A program made the translations under genes and the position numbers. Positions 56,726 to 64,000 of a DNA stretch of 64,000 bases are shown piece after piece. Below the pieces are notes generated by a model that was not told the origin of the DNA, searched no databases, and saw only the letters and a program-made list of their open reading frames with translations. The stretch comes from Megaleporinus macrocephalus (Eukaryota > Chordata > Actinopteri > Characiformes > Anostomidae). Numbering within the stretch: the first letter of the stretch is position 1; each line of letters starts with the position of its first letter. Location: the NCBI GenBank assembly GCA_021613375.1, contig CM038720.1, positions 10,221,462 through 10,285,461 of the forward strand, read 5' to 3'.

Positions 56726-57514
56726 TAATAACAAATACAAAAGTACCTGAAAACATGTTTGCCCTGACTTTGCATTGATTGGCTATATAACATTAGTATA
56801 TAACCTATATATAATGTATATACAGTAACATTTCAGATGATCACAGTGTTTGATAAATAATCACACACTTTTTTCCCCCCCAAGATGCCAAAAGCTGCTG
56901 GTGCACCAGCCGGTGTATCTCCTGTAGGTGCAATCACCTCAGCCCGTGTTTGTGTGTGTGACTGATATTAGATGGTGATCGTGCTCTGTAGTCTGTGCTG
57001 TTATGAGGGAGAGAGCGAAAGCACTGGATTAGGATTAGATTAATTGGGACAAGTGTTGAGATTAAAGCACTGTTCCGACCGAAAGGCTGGGACAAAGCAG
57101 AGCCCGACTTTGCCTGGCAAAAAGACCCATGTTGGATTAACACCTATGGAGGAAACATCTGTGAGTTTCTCCAGGAAAAGATCATCACATGGTCCTGTGG
57201 CAGAACAGGGACCACTTTGCAGAGTCTCTCTACTCTCTAGTAGTTTAAATGATCCGTCAGAAGGACACCTTGACTTGACCATTAAAAAAGTTGCAACATT
57301 ACTGATGATATGATACATTCCCTTCCTCTTTACAATCTACTGCTGTTTTATGACTGGGTTCCCAAATGTGCTGGGAAACCTGAAAGTTTAAAGACTAGTT
57401 TCTAGTCGTCTGGGAAACAAGAGGCCTGAACAAATGTCTTTAAGTGTTAAGTGTAAAAAGTGTAATGTCGTTAAGTGTAAAGCTCTTTAAACTACTGGTA
57501 TGGAATATTATGGT
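56726..57514. other. Intron sequence
   Basis: Includes a less A+T-rich part at 57020-57260 with opposed open frames but no exon-like borders in a fitting phase. Confidence 0.45.
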
Positions 57515-57724
57515 TTATCGTTGCTGTCCAAAGAAATACAGGTATCTCAGAAATACAAGTATCTTAGAAAACTTCCTGTGAAGAGATGTCATTCGAAGTC
57601 ATTATGGAGCATTTCTATTGGTTCACTCATCATTCCTTTTTTGCCCAATATAAAGCAGCTGTGCTCAAATGATATAAAAATGAAAATGAAAAAATTATAG
57701 AGCTGAACAACAATAATATTTTAG
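57515..57724 (+). mobile_element. MITE family A copy, internally altered
   Basis: CGTTGCTGTCCAAAGAAATA at the left. CAGGTATCTCAGAAATACAAGT shows a small duplication of the ACAAGTATCTY phrase. TATGGAGCATTTCTATTGGT follows. The right end ACAACAATAATATT is eroded. Confidence 0.75.
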
Positions 57725-58441
57725 AGCAGAGGAAATACACACCTAACAACATGAATATAGAAGTGAGTGCTATTTTGGGTTCTATTTGATTCAGAATCAT
57801 CTTTTTTCTGATGATGTCAATTCCTGGTATTAGATTGTGCCATCTCTAGTTAACGTAATACTTTGGTTATTTCTCATGTTTCATGTTCATCAAAGTGTCT
57901 TCTTAAGTATAAAGAGCAGAGTTTGCCTGAATGATGACTTGACAGTTTGCTTTTTAAGCAACTATTGAATTGCTTTTTGGCCTAAAAGTGGTTGAAATAA
58001 GGTTTCTGTGCAACAAAGGCATAAAAATACATGGGCTTTGAAATGATTCCTAAGTACTTTTTGCAACAATACTCCAAACATAATCATCATTTTGCAGAAA
58101 CCTGTTTAAAATAAGAACTAGAATTTTGAAAAACTAGGTGTCACTAAACTTTTAACAGGCAATATATCCACTCTTATGGGAAACTGGCCCAAGATTCTAG
58201 GGCATTGATGTTATGGGCTGCACCAACAAGCCATCATTCAAGAAACTCATAAACAGCCGATTTTATAAGATGGTAAACAGTGCATTAGCCTGCTCTCTCA
58301 CTCTCGTTCTGAACGGTGGTAGATATCTCTAGAAAATAGACATATATAGTTTATATAGTTTATGTATATCTTGTAACATTGTAAAGCTGATATGAAAGAA
58401 AGACCACAATGTAATGATGTCTATTGTGTATGTGTAATGTA
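57725..58441. other. Intron sequence
   Basis: 58130-58165 (ACTAGGTGTCACTAAACTTT) resembles the end of a Tc1-like element. Otherwise nothing was recognised. Confidence 0.4.
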
Positions 58442-59649
58442 CACTCTTAAAAATAAAAGTTAAATAAATGGTTCTTGTCATAGATGTAAGGTTACAGGAA
58501 ATGCTTTAGATTGTATAGAAGCTTTACATTATACAGAATTTGACGTTCTTTCAAGTTACAGTCTCTTCACACTTGCATTGTGCAAATATGACAATGAAAG
58601 GTTTTTTAATGTACCAAGACCAATTCTCCTATAGTATTACTTCAAAGAACCCTTTCTTAGCAGAGGCCAGCCATAAGCCAGGCTAAGGCCATAAATGTCC
58701 AAATTAAGTCAAGGAGGAAAGAAAATACATCTCAGTACAACAGATTAAACCAACGGTAATTTACATTACCAATTGTTGGCCTTTCCAGATCCAAAGTGTA
58801 CCAAGCATAACACACCATTGCTGCCCAAAGAAAAATAAATTTTCTCAATTTTCAATATAAATTAATGTAACAAAATGTTATACCAAGCATTGTTAGCCCT
58901 TCTGCTGATCCATACAGAACAGCAGTTGTGTGTAACAGATGGAGATGCATATTTTGCTTTAGACAGTATTTATATATTTACCTTGCAACTCTTTCAGCTA
59001 AGAAACTTGACATAGAGTTGGTTCCCATTTTTAACATCTGACATCCAAACAGTGTCATATAGGACTTCCAAAAAGTGGTGGCTACAGCAGCGTTTTTATA
59101 TATTACATTATTTTTATAATTTCATTACTAGATTTTGGTTTTGAGTTTAGTTTCAGTTAGTCTTAAAGATATATTAACAGTTTTAGTGTGGTTTTTATTT
59201 CCTGAAAACCAAAAAATTTGGTTTAGTTTTTATTTAGTTCCAGTTCTAAATGCTGAGACGGCAGCTATTTCATTAGCCTTGAGTAAAATTAAGCCAACAG
59301 TTGACTGAGCTCAACTTTTCTGTAAGACAGAGTTAAGTAGAGGTGTTTTCTCAATAACTCTATGACTGATTTTGTAGTGTACATTATATTTTTTATGTGT
59401 ATTACAGTTAACCAGCTCAGTTTATCACTGCTAGGTTTGATTTTAGTAGTAATTTTAGTAAACTATAATAACATCTGAATTATATTATATCTCCTGAAGG
59501 CCAAAACAACAGGACAGTTCACGTCACTGTATCTACCTAAATTCCAATTTACAGTTTCTCTAAAATGTAACAATAAATTAATAGTCAAAGTGTTAATTTT
59601 ATTCAATAAAATATTAAAATATTTCTCCCATTTTTATTTTTAAGAGTGC
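58442..59649. mobile_element. Possible composite DNA element with inverted ends
   Basis: The left has CACTCTTAAAAATAAAAGTT. The right has TTTTTATTTTTAAGAGTGCG, the inverse, 1.2 kb away. CACTCTTAAAAATAAA ends are common in fish DNA elements. The interior includes a family A MITE (58814-58975) and a TTTAGTTTTTATTTAG-rich repeat at 59120-59260, so the pair may be one interrupted element or two unrelated ends. Confidence 0.4.
58814..58975 (+). mobile_element. MITE family A copy, diverged
   Basis: CATTGCTGCCCAAAGAAAAA, ATAAATTAATGTAACAAAA, GCTGATCCATACAGAACAGC and TTTGCTTTAGACAGTATTTA follow the family order with heavy divergence. Confidence 0.6.
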
Positions 59650-59758
59650 GTTTGAGTTCTTTTATAAGGAGTGTGCCTGTGTGTAGAAATCAGTGCTGAG
59701 ATCAATATTTCACCAGCTTTTATTTTCTGTAATATTTCTGCTTTGCCTCATGTAACAG

Positions 59759-59787
59759 ATCACACCACGTATCAACACCTGACAACG
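59759..59787 (+). CDS. Coding micro-exon 3
   Basis: A 29-base exon between the acceptor TTTGCCTCATGTAACAG and the donor ACG|GTAGGA. It enters in phase 2, completing the Lys codon of exon 2. It encodes SHHVSTPDN and leaves one base (phase 1). On its own it would be too short to call. It is supported because it is the only phase-2-to-1 link seen between exons 2 and 4. An error here would not affect the neighbouring exons. Confidence 0.6.
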
Positions 59788-60094
59788 GTAGGATCGATGG
59801 ATTTTCATGTTTTTACCATGTCATATTCATAATTACCAGTAACAAGGCCTATAATTAAGATTTTAAATGCACTCAGTGTATGTACATCTGTAGTTACATG
59901 TAGTTCTTGCTGACCCTCTGGAAAAGAGTAACAGTGAGGTGCTTCATCATTGTATTTTTGGCCTTCCAAATTAAGCACATTCTCCCGAGAGGCTCTTTTC
60001 TGTACTGCCCCACTTGGCTGTAGTTGCCGTTGCCAGTGATTTATACTGGTGTCCACCTATTTGACTAAGATGACTGCTATTTTGGTCTTCACAG
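59788..60094. other. Intron sequence
   Basis: No repeat recognised. A minus-strand open frame here has no motif. Confidence 0.5.
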
Positions 60095-60178
60095 AAAACG
60101 CAGCGTCCAGTAATGCTTACTGGCCGTGCTCTAGGAAAAAGGATGAGTCAGCTCTCAGTAAGAACCATCAGAGCGAAG
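60095..60178 (+). CDS. Coding exon 4
   Basis: The acceptor is TTTTGGTCTTCACAG and the donor AAG|GTAATT. The 84 bases enter in phase 1 and leave in phase 1. With the split codon they give ENAASSNAYWPCSRKKDESA and LSKNHQSE. The segment is polar, with a basic SRKK cluster and no recognisable domain. It is symmetric in phase (1-1), so it could be skipped without changing the frame. Confidence 0.8.
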
Positions 60179-60660
60179 GTAATTGGTCTACCAGGACATT
60201 TGTATCTGTGTGGGTGTTGAGGGGGGGAAGGGGGTGGAAGGAGGTAATCAGGCAGTGATGTGATGATGAATTGAGAAGCCATGTGCCTCATAGTCTCATT
60301 GGATTAGGACAATGACGACACAACAACAATTCTAATGCCGCACTGCCTTTGTGGAGGATTTGCGAGGGAGCTGATTCACTGCACAAACACAGTACACGCT
60401 CGTTGCACTCTGGCTGCCCAGCCTTTCCCTGGGCCTCCACTCCAGCATTGAGAAAGCTGACCTATACACCAACAAATGAGTTCTTTCATAACCGTCAGAA
60501 GGAATCTGTCACAATGGCAGATTTTGCAATTGACACTTCCAGGCAACTGTATTACGTGTGTGAAATTTTGTGTGAAGTTCAATTTCGGTGAGCTTCCATA
60601 TGCAACTTAGCTTCTATGGCCCTAGCAACCCTTCATATAGCAACCTCCAAAAGGCTCATA
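60179..60660. other. Intron sequence
   Basis: 60340-60590 has opposed open frames of 68-80 codons with no motif or fitting splice borders. Confidence 0.45.
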
Positions 60661-61676
60661 CACTATATTGCCAAAGGTTTCCTATCCAAATCATCGATTT
60701 TTAGGTGTTCCAATTACTTCCATGACCACAGGTTTATAAAACCAAGCATCTAGACATGCAGACTCCTTCTACAAACAAACAAACAAACAAACAAGTCTAT
60801 TCGTGAAATTTCATCACTACTAAATATTTCATACTCGACTGTCAGTGGTATTATAACAAAGTGGAAGTGGTTAGAAACGACAGCAACTCAGCCACAAAGT
60901 GCACTTTCTGCAGAGTCAATCACTACAGACCTCCAAACTTCGTGTGGCCTACAGATCAGCTCAAAAACAGAGCATAGAGAGCTTCATGGAATAAGTTTCC
61001 ATGGCAGAGCAACTGCATCCAAGTCTTACATCACCAAGCGCACTGCAAAGCGTCTGAGGCAGTGGTGTAAAGCACGAGACATGTTCTCTGGGGTGATGAA
61101 TCACATTTCTCCATCTGGCAATATGATTGATGAGTCAGTGGCCAGGAGAACGGTACTTGTGTAATTCCATTGTGAGAAGTGTGAAGTTTGGTGGAGGGGG
61201 GATTATGGTGTGGGCTGTTTATCAGGAGTTAGGCTCAGCCCCTTAGCTCCAGTAAAAGGAGCTCTTAATGTTCAGCAGACCAAGAGATTCTGGACAATTT
61301 CATGCTCCCAACTTTGTGGGGACAGTTTGGGGACGACCCCTTCCTGTTCCAACATGACTGCCCACCAGTGCACAAAGCAGCTCCATAAAGACATGGATGA
61401 GCAAGTTAAGTGTGGAAGAACTTGACTAGCCTGCACAGAGTCCTGACCTCAACCTGGTAGAACATCGTTGGGATGAATTAGAGTGAAGACTGTTAGACAG
61501 ACCTTCTCGTCCAACATCAGTGTCTGACCTCACAAATGTGCTTCTGGAAGAACTGTTGGTCAAACACTTCTAAACCGCGTGGAGAGCCTTCCCAGAAGAG
61601 TTGAAGCGGTTATAGCTGCAAAGGTTGGGCCGACATCGTATTAAACCCTATGGATTAAGAATGAGATGCATGGAAG
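60661..61676 (+). mobile_element. Tc1-like element relic with DDE region, intronic
   Basis: The left end is CACTATATTGCCAAAGGTTT. Translated pieces, in shifting frames, include TTATQPQS-like, FGGGGIMVW, DPFLFQHDCPPVHK, DLNLVEHRWDELE and RPSRPTSVSDLTN. These are the conserved blocks of a fish Tc1 transposase around the second Asp and the terminal Glu. There are deletions near 60785, 60897 and 61130, and stops. An AAAC repeat (60775-60793) replaces part of the N-terminus. The right inverted end is missing. It sits in the sense direction of the host gene. Confidence 0.85.
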
Positions 61677-61967
61677 GAAGACTGCATGACTTTTTTCATT
61701 ATCAATCTTCTGAACCAGCGTTGTTCTTACATATTTCTTTATGAGGAACAGTATCATGCACCTTTCGTCAAAATGATACTTACCATATTAATACTGTTTG
61801 AATATTAGTTTTATACACCATGTCCCCAAGAACTACTTTTAAACAACACATAGTAATGGGCAGCCAATCAGATCAGACATTAGCTATGTACAACAGTAAC
61901 AAAAACAGTATGTATTGATTTCTTAGTACCACATTTTGGTGCTTTAAAATCTACTTCATCTCACTAG
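61677..61967. other. Intron sequence
   Basis: No feature apart from the acceptor region before 61968. Confidence 0.5.
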
Positions 61968-62059
61968 GTATGGATGAAAATGGCTACATCACGAAGCCCC
62001 TGGGTAAAGACGAAGAAATGAAGATGAAGTTGGAGAGAGAGAGAGATCACTCTGCTCAG
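61968..62059 (+). CDS. Coding exon 5
   Basis: The acceptor is CTACTTCATCTCACTAG and the donor CAG|GTACAA. The 92 bases enter in phase 1 and leave in phase 0. Residues are GMDENGYITKPLGKDEEMKM followed by KLERERDHSAQ. The first part has a DENGYITKP phrase, with a Tyr in an acidic context that could be a phosphorylation or docking site. The second half is highly charged and probably helical. I do not recognise the family. Confidence 0.8.
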
Positions 62060-62380
62060 GTACAACACTGAAATAAAATTCATTAAATTCATCAGTACCA
62101 GCCGACCTCTACAGCTGAATCTTCAACTGCCGAATTCTTTCATGACCACGCTGAGAAGTTCCTAAGACTAACATTACCATGTTGTGCTAACATTACCATG
62201 TGCTGTCATGAGTTGTCATAACAAATTGCGTTCAGTAATATAACTGAGTCAGTGTTTCCATTGCTGTTATAGCAACACAGGTTATTATATCTTTAATAAG
62301 GCATTATTTGCTGTACTTTTTAGTGCTCAGTTTCTATTTATTTGTTTAATAACATTTATTTGTTAAACATTTTTCATTTT
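62060..62380. other. Intron sequence
   Basis: No feature recognised. Confidence 0.45.
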
Positions 62381-62382
62381 TC

Positions 62383-62610
62383 ATATATATATATATATAT
62401 AAAAAAGAAGTATCTCCAAAATGTCTTTACTTTTGATGTAAGTGAATGTAACCAGATTTTTTTAACCTCTTTTGGAGCATTTCTATTTGTCTATTGATCA
62501 TAACATAACATAACATAACATAACATAACATAACATAACATAACATAACACAATGTAAATGGCAGCTGTCGTGATGGTATGTTCTGACAATATACAGAAC
62601 ATATCAAAGC
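62383..62610 (+). mobile_element. MITE family A copy with internal microsatellite
   Basis: A TA run, then AAGAAGTATCTCCAAAATG, GTAAGTGAATGTAACCAGAT and TTTTGGAGCATTTCTATTTG. The CATAACATAA repeat lies where other copies have one CATCATGAAA. AATGTAAATGGCAGCTGTCG then resumes the MITE. Confidence 0.75.
62498..62550. repeat. (ATAAC)n pentanucleotide microsatellite
   Basis: About ten ATAAC units inside the family A copy. Confidence 0.95.
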
Positions 62611-62645
62611 TCAAATATATATATAAATTGTAACAGGTAATATAT

Positions 62646-62648
<3 letters not shown>

Positions 62649-62680
<32 letters not shown>

Positions 62681-63013
62681 GGTAAAATAGCTACCAAAAT
62701 TATAGACACAGACAAATAATGTTCAGCTTTAAGAAAAGATTTAAAGGACTTTTTAAGGGAATTGTCTTCTGCACCACTCTTATCATAGAGCTGCACAAGA
62801 GAACGCTCTATCACCAGTAGAACCCAAGTCAACCCATGTCTTTAAACAACTGTTAACTGAGTTCAGGCTTTGTGTAAATGTACATTTGAATGTAGAAATG
62901 AAATCATGAATTATGCAACCCAGCGGAGGCATATGAATAATATAAATAATAAATAAGAGTGGCCCAAGTACGGACCCCTGTGGAACACCATAGGTGGCAG
63001 TAAGGCTTATCAT
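62649..63013 (-). mobile_element. LINE reverse transcriptase relic, internally deleted
   Basis: The antisense of 63013-62920 encodes YGVPQGSVLGPLLFIIYI and then MPPLG, the conserved RT block before the catalytic YADD box. The frame then jumps to a C-terminal block TWVDLGSTGDRAFSCAAL (62852-62783), typical of the end of L2-type proteins. The YADD box itself is absent. An AAAT repeat (62649-62680) stands at the 3' side, as expected for a LINE tail. Confidence 0.8.
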
Positions 63014-63533
63014 AGTTTACAAAAACTATTACTAAAGTGAAAACTAACACAAATAAAAATTATACAACTATAGAAACTATAAAATCAGTGCTAAACTATC
63101 TAAATATAATTACTATATTATAAGTAGCCAGGTTTAATTAATCACTAGTAGACCTTTACACAGCCTATGTGGCATTTAACATTTATGAGAAAAGCCACGT
63201 TTCTCTGTTGGTCCCCTCTTCCGCCGCTATACCTAATTCACAGCCGCTCTGTTTCAGCCCTGTTAGTAGTAACACTCTGTCAAACATTAGACAAATGAGT
63301 GTGATGATCAGAAAACGTGTCCCTGTGTGCTATAATCTTTTCCTGATTAAAATCTCCATCTGCTTAATGCGGCCTGTTCTACTCAGCATAATTCCTCTGT
63401 GTTAGCAATCCTTCAGCGTCTGGCCCAAGTCACCTCAAAGACGAAAAGCAAACTGACTCCAGTGTTTGCAACTTACACGAAATTAAACGCCGTCTCATCT
63501 CTGTTCTGCAAACTGCCGATGTTTATCTTGCAG
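63014..63533. other. Intron sequence
   Basis: 63014-63110 contains AAAACTA-rich words seen in an unclassified fish repeat. The rest is low-copy. Confidence 0.45.
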
Positions 63534-63596
63534 GGTGTCAATTTCGAGGCCTGGAATCCTAACAGAGAAACCTGCGAAAGCAAACAACCAGAGTTG
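63534..63596 (+). CDS. Coding exon 6
   Basis: The acceptor is GATGTTTATCTTGCAG and the donor TTG|GTGAGC. It has 63 bases, phase 0-0. It encodes GVNFEAWNPNRETCESKQPE and Leu. It is polar with one Trp and one Cys and no recognised domain. Both splice sites are strong and the entry phase matches exon 5. The gene continues beyond it, and probably beyond the window, since no stop codon or further exon is evident in the last 400 bases. Confidence 0.8.
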
Positions 63597-64000
63597 GTGA
63601 GCTCATTTTGCTAACTGCCCATATTCACTGTTTCACTTCAGCGATGATTGGATTGTGCAGTTCACATAATAAGCGTGAGCCTTAATTTAATCGGTGTTTA
63701 TACAGCGTGTGGTCTCTAGACTGTATGCAGAGTTCAGCAGCGGCGGTGCTTGGACCCCTACGTTTGAACGTTGCCCTGGCTCAGAGCAACCACTTAGCAC
63801 AAATGAACATTATTAGTAGCGCAGCACAGATGGCTTTGAGTGGCTTGTTAAATCCCTTTAGCGCATGCCAGACACAGCCATGCAACCAGAGGCTGGAGGA
63901 AAGCCCACTGTCCACTCTGCCATGTCCACTGGTTTTTACTGCAAACAGGACTCTTTATGGCCATAAAGGGTCAATCAGCTTGCTGAATATGCACATTAGC
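63597..64000. other. Intron sequence to window edge
   Basis: Low-copy, moderately GC-balanced, with no exon or repeat recognised. Confidence 0.5.

Overview
This window looks like vertebrate nuclear DNA from a teleost fish, most likely an ostariophysan. The reasons are: no bacterial gene layout, an A+T-rich background, introns with GT/AG borders, long TA, CA, CT and CTAT microsatellites, tRNA-headed SINEs, L2-like LINE tails, and many Tc1/mariner, piggyBac-like and other terminal-inverted-repeat elements typical of fish. The taxonomic call is inference from repeat types. No homology search was possible.

Coding content is low. The only convincing gene is on the + strand at the right end. Six short segments with splice-site borders (52149-52295, 56103-56164, 59759-59787, 60095-60178, 61968-62059, 63534-63596) keep one reading frame through every junction, with phases 0-0, 0-2, 2-1, 1-1, 1-0 and 0-0. 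Together they give about 159 residues of a polar, Ser/Lys/Glu-rich protein that I do not recognise. It is incomplete on the right. A possible phase-matched first coding exon lies at 47384-47407. If the gene starts there or further left, much of the window is intron or upstream regulatory DNA.

Layout, left to right. 0-2.6 kb: L2 LINE relic and AT-rich duplications. 2.7-9.7 kb: low-copy DNA, a decayed tandem array, an LTR-like insertion nested in a MITE, an L2 tail and a Tc1-type element with both ends. 10.2-12.6 kb: a 21-bp minisatellite. 12.6-25 kb: mostly transposon relics, SINEs and TA tracts, including a Tc1 relic nested in another element. 25.4-26.1 kb: a 42-bp minisatellite. 26.4-35.5 kb: a dense set of DNA transposons around GC-richer islands. 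36.9-39.1 kb: a 29-bp minisatellite. 39.5-44.2 kb: more relics and large CTAT/CTGT microsatellites. 44-52 kb: MITEs and a local duplication. 52-64 kb: the exons, with a 2.8-kb 37-bp minisatellite in the first intron and Tc1/LINE relics in later ones.

The most abundant dispersed repeat is a short MITE, called family A here, with about 16 copies or fragments and ends like CGTYGCTGTCCAAWGAAAA. A second family (B) and a relative (C) share an internal core but differ in their ends. Several GC-richer single-copy islands are possible conserved regulatory elements, but this rests only on composition and absence of repeats.

Nearly all long open frames in the window are by-products of tandem repeats: the 21-bp array, TA tracts, and CTAT or CT tracts. 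They should not be read as proteins. Most repeat boundaries are approximate and were judged by eye.
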